From positions 1 through 64,000 of the forward strand of contig NZ_AP029048.1 in the NCBI RefSeq assembly GCF_040371545.1: DNA of 64,000 bases, given 5' to 3'. The notes beneath the pieces were generated by a model, which worked only from the letters and a program-made list of their open reading frames with translations, searched no databases and was not told the DNA's origin. Shown piece after piece: positions 28,253 to 36,816 of this stretch (positions are counted from its first letter, which is position 1; the number at the start of each line of letters is the position of its first letter). A program made the position numbers and the translations under genes. The stretch comes from Synechococcus sp. M16CYN (lineage in GTDB: Bacteria; Cyanobacteriota; Cyanobacteriia; PCC-6307; Cyanobiaceae).

Positions 28253-29129
28253 AACCCAGCTGACCTAACCGCTCTGAAGCTACCCGTTGCCCCTCCAGGA
28301 CGACTTTAGCGCCGTCACCGAGAAGGAATCGCAGTATCAGTCCAGGTACCGGCAAAAAGCTTGGACGGTTAAGGCTAAGGCCCAATTCCTTGGCAAGGAC
28401 TGCCATCGACACGGGCTCAGGTGCTACAGCATTCACCACACCAGACCAAGCTGAATCTTCTATGGCCTTCTGAATGAGAACACATAGATCACTACGATGA
28501 ATCCAGCTCATCCACTGCCGGCCGCTGCCAATCGGTCCACCGAAACCAGCGCTGAACGCCGGCAGCATCTTGCCAAGCGCGCCACCACCGGAAGCTAATA
28601 CGATGCCGATTCGGATGATGACTTGGCGAACGGAGCCAGGGACGGCGGTAGCTGCCGCCTCCCACCGTTGACACAGAGACGCTAGGAAATCATCACCCGC
28701 AGGACTAGATTCGACAAATTTAGTTGTGGTGCTTGTGCCGTAGAATCCAACTGCTGATGCATTAATCAGTACGCCAGGTGGTGACGATGAAATTGCAATT
28801 GCTTCTACTAATAATCGCGTTGTTTCTAAACGACTGTCCTCCAAAATTTTGAGGTGGGACGCATTCCAACGTCTCCCTGTTATTGGTTCACCTACCAAAT
28901 TTATCACACCCTCGGCTTGACTTAGCGCTCTAGTGAGCTGAGGGTTCTGCCACGACGAAGAAATAGCTGGATCAAGCTGCAACCAATCTATCTGTCCGTT
29001 GCTGCGTTCTAATTCATATCCTCGAGCTGATTTACGACTTACCAGTGTAAGTTGGTGGCCAGCCTGCAATAAAATCGGTACCAGTTCATAACCAATAAAA
29101 CCAGTGCAGCCAAGCAACAAAAGATGCAT
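28173..29129 (-). CDS. TIGR01777 family epimerase-like oxidoreductase
   Basis: Short-chain dehydrogenase/epimerase of the TIGR01777 (YfcH/SulA-like) family; substrate unknown. The Rossmann motif LLLGCTGFIGYEL opens the protein and the later VINLVGEPITGRRWN and the SAVGFYG, RIGIVLASGGGALGKMLPAF and WIHRSDL segments are diagnostic. The ATG at 29129 (318 residues) is chosen over a start 27 codons upstream, because the Rossmann fold begins right there. The last 15 residues after the expected end of the domain extend into the convergent gene (80-base overlap). Confidence 0.88.
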   Translation of the reverse strand: MHLLLLGCTGFIGYELVPILLQAGHQLTLVSRKSARGYELERSNGQIDWLQLDPAISSSWQNPQLTRALSQAEGVINLVGEPITGRRWNASHLKILEDSRLETTRLLVEAIAISSSPPGVLINASAVGFYGTSTTTKFVESSPAGDDFLASLCQRWEAAATAVPGSVRQVIIRIGIVLASGGGALGKMLPAFSAGFGGPIGSGRQWMSWIHRSDLCVLIQKAIEDSAWSGVVNAVAPEPVSMAVLAKELGLSLNRPSFLPVPGLILRFLLGDGAKVVLEGQRVASERLGQLGFSFRHSTLTSALAAVTSGRSHSNRQT

Positions 29130-29484
29130 GGGGCGGTAGTTGCGCAAGGTAACAAAGCTAGAACGGGTTGGATCTTTTTTGGCGATTAAACCAGAGCTGG
29201 CCCATGCCACTCCGTAATTTGTCTGAAGAATGAAGTATCCTTAACGATTCTTTAAAGTCTAACTACAACATTAATCTTTGCATTAACCAGCTAAAACTCA
29301 TATAGAAGAAAGTTCATAACAATTGAAACAGCGCAGCCAGATCATTAACAAAAACCACTGCCACTTTCAAAGGTCATGCATCTCAAAAACCGCCAATCGA
29401 ACAGCTGGAGTTTCATTACACGGAGAAATAAACATGTAGTGTCAACCCACTGGCTTTAAACCTCACACCCCTACCAGCCTAATC

Positions 29485-29739
29485 ATGTCTGATATTAACA
29501 CCAGCGCACCCGCCAAGACCAAACCGACAGGCCTGCGTAAAGGTACCTTAGTGAAGGTAAACCGCAAAGCTTATTCCTCTAGCATCGAAGCAGCTGCCAG
29601 TGACCCCATCCCACCAAACTACATCTTTGAAGGTCCAGGTGAGCTTTTAGTTGTTAAAGGCAACTACGGCCAAGTACGCTGGAAACGTCCGGTGCCGGAT
29701 GTGTGGCTTCGCATTGACCAGTTAGAAGTATACGCGTGA
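29485..29739 (+). CDS. ndhO: NAD(P)H-quinone oxidoreductase subunit O
   Basis: Small peripheral subunit of the cyanobacterial NDH-1 complex, involved in cyclic electron flow and CO2 uptake. The family region GTLVKVNRKAYSSSIEA, YIFEGPGELL and the C-terminal VPDVWLRIDQLEVYA are recognisable. Length 84. It stands alone, with a probable own promoter in the 270 bases upstream and a long gap downstream. Confidence 0.92.
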   Translation: MSDINTSAPAKTKPTGLRKGTLVKVNRKAYSSSIEAAASDPIPPNYIFEGPGELLVVKGNYGQVRWKRPVPDVWLRIDQLEVYA

Positions 29740-30876
29740 ATGGTTAGAACCTTCAAACGCTCTTCTCACTAAACATTGTGACCGTGGAAACGCTGTTCAT
29801 AGCCGTGATGGTTTTCCGTGAGGTACTAGACAGTGTATCACTGAGATTATTAGTCAATCTCAATCTGTAAGTACGGCGATACCTAGTACCGCTGTGGGGC
29901 GGTTTCCGCCATGAAAAAGCGGCTACTCAAAATTCACACTCCGCGCAGTCGAGAAAGCCGACGTGGGTTGCAAACCGCAGGTTCAATGGAATAAAGCCTT
30001 GCAACTAGGTTAGCTAAGTCGACAAATCGCCAAAGTCTGTCGGCCTAGCAAGTAGTGCCAGAGCGGGGTTACTAATATTTTAGAGTTCTCCGCAAATGTT
30101 TTATCTCCCGATGACGTAAATGAGGGGGCATTTCAGGCATTAAGTTCTGTCCTTTTGCAAGCGCAACCTAATAGGAGCGAACACGGCCTTGGAGCAGTTC
30201 ATGGTGGCCATCGCCCCCCAATTGATGGCTAAATCTAATATTCGTCACCTCAGAGATCGTCACAGAATACATCAGTATTAGCTAGGACTTTAGTCATTCA
30301 ACATCACAATCAACCTGCAAATGATCCTGAGGAGTTGGCTACAAAGCTCATCGACTGGGGTATTAGATCAAGGACTAACCCCAACGGCAGCGCTCAACGC
30401 CGGTCATATGTCCAAGCTCCAGGATCAGAGTATCGCAAAAGGTTAACAGTGTACTCAACACATAATCAGTCCATAATCTCAACAAAACTAAAACCAGATT
30501 AATAAACTTGGATCTTATAAACGACGACGCCTAGTCTGCAAAAGCAGCCGACAACAGACTGTGCTGTCGGTTGAGATTTCGGGCGGCTTGCCGAAGTCCT
30601 CCCCCATTAACATCCATCAAGTCGCCGTTCACAAAAGAACTTAGTGGAGAAATCTTTGAAGAGAGATTAAGTAAGATTCTCTACTCTCGTCAACCTCTTT
30701 CAGGACACAAACCGAGCGTATAACCATGGTCTAGAGCACTGTTGAAATGATCAACCTGATCTCGGTAGGAAAGATAACCTACAGCTTCTATCAAAGCCGA
30801 TCCAGCACGGCGGGACCAGAGCCAAATCGGAACTTACGCTCCCCAAAAAGCGCTAGTTGTTGCCTCATGGAATCTT
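29740..30876. other. Gene-poor region, 1.1 kb
   Basis: Besides the doubtful 30-codon ORF listed separately, it holds only open stretches without start codons; one plus-strand frame stays open for over 80 codons at about 30.24-30.50 kb, but no start or family could be assigned. It may be the remains of decayed genes. Confidence 0.5.
29778..29870 (+). CDS. Possible 30-codon small ORF downstream of ndhO
   Basis: A GTG-started 30-codon frame 38 bases after ndhO, reading MTVETLFIAVMVFREVLD and then a Leu-rich amphipathic end. It could be a small membrane or regulatory peptide cotranscribed with ndhO, but there is no ribosome binding site and no family match, so it may be chance. Confidence 0.25.
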   Translation: MTVETLFIAVMVFREVLDSVSLRLLVNLNL

Positions 30877-31536
30877 TTAAAACCGTCGACGTTCATCCCA
30901 TAGGCGACGACGACGTTGTTCTGCTTCCCTCAGCATCTCGCGACCGTCGTTGAGATAGTTGTCCACGTATCCTAGAGTGTAACGCTTCAATTCAGCCAGG
31001 GCATCTTCCACTTCAGATAAACAGTGGTAAACACTCAATCCAAAGCCTTGTGCCGAAATAGGAGTTGGCAAAGACTGAAACAATTGCTTCACCCGATCCA
31101 TTTTATGGACACTGATTTGTAAGTAGCCGCAAAAGGCTTCCATCAGTTCATCGTCGTAGGGATCGGCCGATAAGGCCTTGAGTTGACTGGGGAATGGATG
31201 AATCACCTCACCAAGCAGCCGATCGATTGGGGTATAAACCTGACGTAGCCATTTCGCCAAAGCATCGTCATCAGCAATAGCCTGGTCGTAGGATCTTCTG
31301 GTACAGTGAAGATCCTGATCCATTGATACAGTAGAGTTAACGCGATAGTTGCGGTCAAAGTCTCGGCGACGCTCTTGGTCCCCCAGTACTTCCCAGGCAG
31401 CATTCAGCGCTAGCATCCGTTGATCACTGCCACCAGCATCAGGATGATGCCGTTTAACCAAACGCCTGTAAGCCGCTTTAATCTCTGCGGCCGACGCATG
31501 GCTACCGACCCCAAGCACAACATAAGGATTAGTCAT
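30877..31536 (-). CDS. DnaJ-domain protein
   Basis: A J-domain protein of 219 residues: residues 1-65 hold the J domain with the HPD motif (RRLVKRHHPDAGGS), which stimulates Hsp70 ATPase. It lacks the Gly/Phe and zinc regions of true DnaJ; the remainder is a helical domain of unknown role ending in a basic RRRRLWDERRRF tail. The ATG at 31536 has GGAGGG eight bases upstream, which decides the start over an in-frame GTG at 31551. Confidence 0.85.
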   Translation of the reverse strand: MTNPYVVLGVGSHASAAEIKAAYRRLVKRHHPDAGGSDQRMLALNAAWEVLGDQERRRDFDRNYRVNSTVSMDQDLHCTRRSYDQAIADDDALAKWLRQVYTPIDRLLGEVIHPFPSQLKALSADPYDDELMEAFCGYLQISVHKMDRVKQLFQSLPTPISAQGFGLSVYHCLSEVEDALAELKRYTLGYVDNYLNDGREMLREAEQRRRRLWDERRRF

Positions 31537-32298
31537 AACACTACCCTCCACTCATCTCGCCATGTTGATAAAATCAGCCTACGGTTAAACATCAGTGTGA
31601 GAAAGCAACGCTTGCTCTGCTATAACTAGCCAACATCACAATGATCTGTCTAATGACTATCACCCGGAGCCACTGAGCTAATCAAAAGATGGCCACAGTA
31701 GCTGCATCACTATCGATTTTATGTATCAATTCAAGCTGTGACCTATTCCTGTCTCCATAATTTCCTTGTTACTGATGGTGAAAATTGATTGATATAACTG
31801 AGCTGACATCCCAAGAATTTTCGTGGATACGAAAAGTGCTTATCCAGAAATCTTAGAAGACTTTGTGCCCGTTTCACCTTCCACATTTATGATCTAGTAG
31901 ATGGAATTAGTCGATGCCTAAGAATTCAATTGAAGTTCGGCATTGCTCACCCTATGCTCTTATTAGAAATCGGGACATCAAAACCTGCAGTTGGACCAAG
32001 TTACCCTAGCCATCAAGCGTTCACATGTGTCGATCAATTCTATATTCAAGTTATTAAATACGGTAAGAGTCAGTTGATAGACACTAGCGTTACCTAATTA
32101 ACTCCAGCATTGTAATTACCAGAATTTGCCAATGCTAAACGACCGTAATACTGCTGGTTTGGTTCACATTTGCGATTGCAAGTTCCAAGAATGTGTTTTT
32201 CGATTAATGAAAACAAGTCATGGCTCACTAATTGAAGTCATGATATCTGCAGCAGTTGCCATAGAAATAGCCTGTCTAAAAAATAACCATAAAAAACT
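31537..32298. other. Intergenic region, 0.76 kb
   Basis: Between the divergent-upstream side of the DnaJ gene and the porin terminator. No supported gene; a 66-codon frame at 32126-32326 runs through the porin terminator and is rejected. Confidence 0.5.
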
Positions 32299-32333
32299 CC
32301 CCAGATTAGAAAGCCTCAAAATCTAATCTGGGG
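32291..32333 (-). terminator. Intrinsic terminator of the porin gene
   Basis: On the minus strand an 11-bp perfect stem (CCCCAGATTAG and its complement at 32299-32309/32323-32333, 13-base loop) is followed by AG and TTTTTT. It lies 28 bases after the porin stop. Confidence 0.9.
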
Positions 32334-32361
32334 GATGTCAAAATGTCTGTTGGACAGTTAC

Positions 32362-33930
32362 TTAGAATTTAAAGGTGGTTTTAATCAAGCCGCCCATGGC
32401 GCTGAGTTTATTATCATCACGCTGAGTGTCCGCAAAGGGAGCACTTAAATAATGAATAGCAGGGGTGACGGTAATGTTGTCGGTGACCTGGAACTTGTAG
32501 AAGAACTCCCAGGCGTAGCCACCGCCATTTAAGTAATCTTTCTCATTTGTCCCGTCTTCCACATCAATTTCTGTAACGAAAGTAGGCTGACCAACGGCCA
32601 TACCAAAAGAGTTACCCTCCAACAAGACGTCAGACCACTCAAGACCTACATACCAAGACTGGGTGGTAGCGCGCTCTACGCCGGGCATGTTGCTTTCAGA
32701 TATATCCGAAAGGCCCCAACCAGCACTAATGAGAGGAAGCCAACCAGACTCTTCGGGTATCCACCAAGCGCTCAAGCCGTAGGAGTCTGTTCGGTTGTCG
32801 GATAAGGACAGGTCAACAGCACCACGAGTAGCGTTGCCGTTGTAAAGGCCAACACCGTTGATGCCAGAAGCCTTAGTGTAAGCGGCGGCGATACCCCAGC
32901 TTTCAGGTGCATAAGCAATCTGGGTAGTGGCACTGAATCCAGAACCATCAGTACTTATACCTCCCTCATAGGGGTTGCTAAGCTCAGCGTTGCTAGACAA
33001 GTAGCTGGTGGAAATACTAAAGCCATCGTCAGTGTGCCAGTAGATACCAGCACCACCGCCAAGAGCTAGGTTGTAAGCGCCAGGGGCACCTGCATAAGTG
33101 AAGAAATCCATCGTTGCGTCAGATGGATAAAGACTGGGCCACACCGCCAGCATGTCGTCCATACGAAGGCGAGGACCACCTACAACGGTAAACTCATCGC
33201 CGATGGGAAAACTATAAAGAAGGCGATCGATAGTAACAGCATTATCTGTGTCAAATCCATACTCTTGGCTAAATAAGCCAACACCATTACCAACAAAGAT
33301 ATTATTCATATTGCCTGAGCGTAAACGCGTCGTTAGACTATCTTTGCCAGTGAAGCTAGTTTCCAGGCCTAGACGTAGGTCGTAACTAAAAGAGGTGCCG
33401 CCGTTAGCAGCGGTTTGCGCTTGGCTACCTTTGCCTCTGTATTTGGCAGCACCCAATACCCAGTGGGTTGTGCCCCTAAGCTTAGTAGTAGTGGAAAACT
33501 GGGTTGCTTCCAATTCGCCAACGCGAGCTTCAAGGCCATCGGCACGGCCACGAACGATAGCGAGTTCGGTTTCGAATTCATTAAGGAGGCGACGCAGTTC
33601 GTCAGTGACTTCGGTAGTACGGTCGAGGCAGGAGTTCAGCAGTGCTGCGGCCTCGTATCGAGTCATTACCCGGTTACCACGAAAAGCTCCGTTTGGATAA
33701 CCAGCAACGCAGCCATACCGTTCCACTAGGTTATTTAGTGCTTGATAAGCCCAGTCGGTAGGGTAAACGTCAGAGAATTGGGTCACACTAGCGACTTGGT
33801 TAAGACTGTTAGTAGAAGAGTCAGCCGCGTAGTCAGAAACACCGTTGATGTTGATCTCAGCGGCATTGACACCAGAGACCAGAAGGCCAAGAGTGGCGGG
33901 AGCCGCCAGTATTTGCTGGAAAAGCTTCAC
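32362..33930 (-). CDS. SomA-type outer membrane porin with SLH domain
   Basis: Major cyanobacterial outer-membrane porin: after a signal peptide ending near GVNAAE, a single SLH domain (FSDVYPTDWAYQALNNLVERYGCVAGYPNGAFRGNRVMTRYEAAALLNSCLD) binds the peptidoglycan-linked polysaccharide, a coiled-coil (ELRRLLNEFETELAIVRGRADGLEARVGELEATQF) follows, then a beta-barrel ending in KTTFKF with a terminal Phe. The frame is open to 33972, but GTG at 33930 has GAGG nine bases upstream and gives the family's standard VKLFQQ start (522 residues). A promoter with a TTGACA box lies about 130 bases upstream. Expected to carry small solutes and ions. Confidence 0.9.
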   Translation of the reverse strand: MKLFQQILAAPATLGLLVSGVNAAEININGVSDYAADSSTNSLNQVASVTQFSDVYPTDWAYQALNNLVERYGCVAGYPNGAFRGNRVMTRYEAAALLNSCLDRTTEVTDELRRLLNEFETELAIVRGRADGLEARVGELEATQFSTTTKLRGTTHWVLGAAKYRGKGSQAQTAANGGTSFSYDLRLGLETSFTGKDSLTTRLRSGNMNNIFVGNGVGLFSQEYGFDTDNAVTIDRLLYSFPIGDEFTVVGGPRLRMDDMLAVWPSLYPSDATMDFFTYAGAPGAYNLALGGGAGIYWHTDDGFSISTSYLSSNAELSNPYEGGISTDGSGFSATTQIAYAPESWGIAAAYTKASGINGVGLYNGNATRGAVDLSLSDNRTDSYGLSAWWIPEESGWLPLISAGWGLSDISESNMPGVERATTQSWYVGLEWSDVLLEGNSFGMAVGQPTFVTEIDVEDGTNEKDYLNGGGYAWEFFYKFQVTDNITVTPAIHYLSAPFADTQRDDNKLSAMGGLIKTTFKF

Positions 33931-34033
33931 TTGAGAATTCCTCACACAGAACATGGGCGTAACGGCGCCCATCCGACTGATAGTCCCTTAACTGTCGTAG
34001 TTACGACAGAAGGTATGCCACAAAAACACATGT

Positions 34034-34061
34034 CTAGTATTAACGGTAACAAAATTGTCAA
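34034..34061 (-). promoter_or_regulatory. Candidate porin promoter
   Basis: Minus strand: perfect -35 TTGACA (34061-34056), 16-base spacer, and a weak -10 TACTAG (34039-34034). The predicted start near 34027 leaves a leader of about 97 bases to the porin GTG. Confidence 0.5.
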
Positions 34062-35050
34062 TTAATTGTTCATAGTGAACTAATCTGGCTTGAAGAGAAG
34101 CCTATCTAATTCTGTGCATGATCAAACTACATGGAAGAAAGATACTGATGATAAAATGACCGACCTTTGGCAATAAGTGCAGCAAGTTTCTACAGATACT
34201 CGAATCGCTGCCGATTAGTCGACCATTTTCAAGCCATCACCGAATTTATTTAAAAATTACTTTTCTTGAAAGTGTTAGTCAGCCCGATCACAGTGATGGG
34301 TTTTCGTACCACGTCGGCCGATTAGCCATCCACGCCTCCAGACGTGTCGCAAATTAGGCCACTTATGGTTTCTTGAGCTAATTGGTTTTTGTCTATTGCT
34401 TCGACTTCAGTTTTAGATAATACTAAATTTCCTCGCTGGCCAGGCTCAGCCTTAATGGAACTACCCTTAGCTCGCCCGAATAGCTAATAATCGTTTCTGT
34501 CAATACTATTTGCTACGCTCCTCTAATTCAGTTTATCTCCAAATCGAATTTTAGTTTTGTCATTCTGGCTAGCGACCAGCATAAGCCTTGCAAAGGCTTA
34601 TTTGCTCTGATCCCAGACATCATTGACCCGTGGATGTGGGCGTGCAGTGGGCGGGTCAAGTCACCGGCATGGCGAGTTGCAAACTTAATTCAACTGTAAG
34701 CTTCCATTGCCGCCAACACATCACCCCCATTTTCTTTAAGTACTCGACACCTCATACTGATACACCTTCATGATCAGTGTGGGGCAAATACTTGGTTAGG
34801 CAACTACAAGGCGTAAAATTAATTGCTGTAGATCTAAACTTATTGGAACGTTACGAGATTGTTTTATAAAAGTAATTGGAGGTAACTGCAGCAAAAAGCT
34901 ATAGCATTTTGTCAAAAGCAACATTACTGTTGTACAATAAAATGAGTAACTGCAGTTGAAGTCATAATCTAATTCTAACTAAAAAAATCAAAATAAACTT
35001 TGCCTAAGAGATTTTGTGTCAAATTCGTCGTTGCTAAGCAGTTTTAAAAC
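34062..35050. other. Gene-poor region upstream of the porin
   Basis: No supported gene. One plus-strand frame is open for about 70 codons ending near 34700 but has no start codon. A small hairpin AAGCC/GGCTT occurs near 34.58-34.60 kb without a convincing T-run. Confidence 0.5.
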
Positions 35051-35054
35051 GATG

Positions 35055-35080
35055 CCCCCGAGTGGAAAACCGCTCGGGGG
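35055..35080 (-). terminator. Strong hairpin downstream of the 17-codon ORF
   Basis: An 11-bp stem (CCCCCGAGTGG and its complement with one G-T pair, loop AAAA) closes at 35055-35080. On the minus strand it is followed by GCATC and then TTTT, so it may end the micro-ORF transcript; the T-run is displaced by five bases. Confidence 0.55.
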
Positions 35081-35135
35081 CTCTCGCCGGGTCCGCTCTT
35101 GCCACGGAACCGGATGATCAGTCAGAAGCAGCCGT

Positions 35136-35189
35136 TCAGCCGGCATCCTCCGCGATCAGCAGACCCTGCATCAAAGAACTGGAAATCAT
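35136..35189 (-). CDS. Micro-ORF of 17 codons with very strong ribosome binding site
   Basis: ATG at 35189 reads MISSSLMQGLLIAEDAG and stops. Directly upstream is GAGGAGGAGG, the strongest Shine-Dalgarno match in the window, at a good distance, and 55 bases after the stop lies a stable hairpin. This arrangement (short leader, strong initiation, short product, hairpin) is that of an abundant small protein or a leader peptide. No downstream gene on this strand is near, so attenuation of a following gene is unlikely. Family not recognised. Confidence 0.5.
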   Translation of the reverse strand: MISSSLMQGLLIAEDAG

Positions 35190-35319
35190 GGACACCTCCT
35201 CCTCAAGGGATTATTGAGCGCCGGCGATGCATTCGGTGAGATCTGAGACTAAAAAGACCGAAGATGTCACCACATCACTGCGATCGGAACTCCTGAACAT
35301 TAACTGAGATGTTCAGAAG

Positions 35320-36816
35320 ATGGTGCGAATGGAGCAACCCCATCGATGGTTAACGCCATTTCTTCTATGGCTACTCACCCTGATTCTTTGGCTACCGGGA
35401 CTCGGAAATTTACCGCTTCGAGACTGGGATGAAGGACTCGTTGCCAATGTGGCTCGTTCCACTACAGGGTTGCTTCCCATGAAATGGAAGCACTCATACC
35501 TGAACAAGCCTCCAGGGCTTCATTGGCCGATGGGTCAGCTGATCCGAACTCAGGGCAAGCAAGAGAATGTTGTAAGACTGCTGCCGGCATTGATCTCTAG
35601 CCTAGCCATACCTCTAATCTTCTTGCTGAGACGCACCCTGGGAGCGAAAGGTTGCGAGCGATCGGCGTTACTCTCTGGACTTGTGCTGATGACGCTGCTG
35701 CCTATGGCTCGCCATGGGCGACTGGCTATGCTTGATGGAACATTGGTGAGTTGTACCCTTCTGCTTTGGTGGGGTTGGGTTAACTCCCAAACCAATCATG
35801 GCCAAGCATTCGCAGCAGGCCTAGCTTGTAGCGGTATTCTTCTTCTTAAACCACCGGCAATTTTAGGTTTTGGGCTGATTGTCCTTGTCGCCAGCGGACG
35901 CACTCTCCGTCCAACAGGACGTCGATTGTGTGCGCTCGTCTTAGGCCTCTTACCTGGAGTGAGTTGGCACGTTTGGCACTGGATCGTTCGAGGTGATAAA
36001 GCTTTGTTGATGTGGGGAGGACAAGGGTTAGCCCGTATCACCACAAAGGTTGGCGATGGCTTCGGCTGGTGGATACCATGGGTCGAAATATTGGAAGGGG
36101 GATGGCCCTGGCTACTACTATTCCCAAGTGGTATCAGCTGGATCTGGACCCATCGTCAGCAGACCGTTGGACGTTGGCAGCTTAGTCTTTTGCTCGGCAG
36201 CGCCCTAATGGTATTACCCCTACGTACGCAACTTCCCTGGTACAGTCACTTGCTTTGGCCACCAATCTCCCTAGTTTGTGCAGAAGGCCTAAGAGAGTTG
36301 CTGGAACGGGGACAGCCCCGTTGGGTACCTCAGAGCTGGAGAGCGATCGGATGCCTCCTTACCATCCTAGGTTGCGTTGCCATCTTCGACAAAACTCTTA
36401 CAATTCCAAACTTGAGCCTTGTATGTGCAGGGCTGGGACTGTTGGCCGGTGGTCACGGCCTGCAAAACAACGCAAGACGTCACCGAGCTCAAGGACTTGT
36501 AATTCTTTTGATCGGCTGGGGATTGGCTCTATTGACTCTTTGGCAAAGCCGCCTTTGGCTCTGGGAGCTTAACGAAAGCTGGGATCCAAGACCCATCGCT
36601 GCGGAAATAAAAAAATTGCCTGTGAACGCTGAAGTCCTAGTAGAGGGTCCAATTCGTCCATCACTAAGTTGGTACGCCGATAGGGAACTGTCGCGCTTCT
36701 ACCAAAAAAGCTCTCCGGATGACAGACACTGGGTGGTCAGTAACCGTCATATTCCAGACTGTCATCTAGCAAATAGACCTGTTAAGGGTGAATGGCAACT
36801 GTGGCAATGCGATTAG
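35320..36816 (+). CDS. ArnT/PMT-type glycosyltransferase (GT39/GT83-like)
   Basis: Polytopic membrane glycosyltransferase of the dolichyl/undecaprenyl-phosphate-sugar type. The first hydrophobic helix is followed by the LRDWDEGLVANVARS loop carrying the conserved Asp-Glu (acidic catalytic pair of the family), then about ten further hydrophobic segments and a soluble C-terminal domain (RPIAAEIKKLPVNAEVLVEGP...). Length 498 is usual. It transfers a sugar from a lipid carrier to an acceptor outside the membrane; the acceptor (lipid or protein) cannot be told. ATG start at 35320; another ATG lies three codons later. Confidence 0.82.
   Translation: MVRMEQPHRWLTPFLLWLLTLILWLPGLGNLPLRDWDEGLVANVARSTTGLLPMKWKHSYLNKPPGLHWPMGQLIRTQGKQENVVRLLPALISSLAIPLIFLLRRTLGAKGCERSALLSGLVLMTLLPMARHGRLAMLDGTLVSCTLLLWWGWVNSQTNHGQAFAAGLACSGILLLKPPAILGFGLIVLVASGRTLRPTGRRLCALVLGLLPGVSWHVWHWIVRGDKALLMWGGQGLARITTKVGDGFGWWIPWVEILEGGWPWLLLFPSGISWIWTHRQQTVGRWQLSLLLGSALMVLPLRTQLPWYSHLLWPPISLVCAEGLRELLERGQPRWVPQSWRAIGCLLTILGCVAIFDKTLTIPNLSLVCAGLGLLAGGHGLQNNARRHRAQGLVILLIGWGLALLTLWQSRLWLWELNESWDPRPIAAEIKKLPVNAEVLVEGPIRPSLSWYADRELSRFYQKSSPDDRHWVVSNRHIPDCHLANRPVKGEWQLWQCD

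Noticed and set aside
32126-32326. 66-codon plus-strand frame downstream of the porin
   Set aside because: It overlaps the porin terminator hairpin in antisense and has no coding character.
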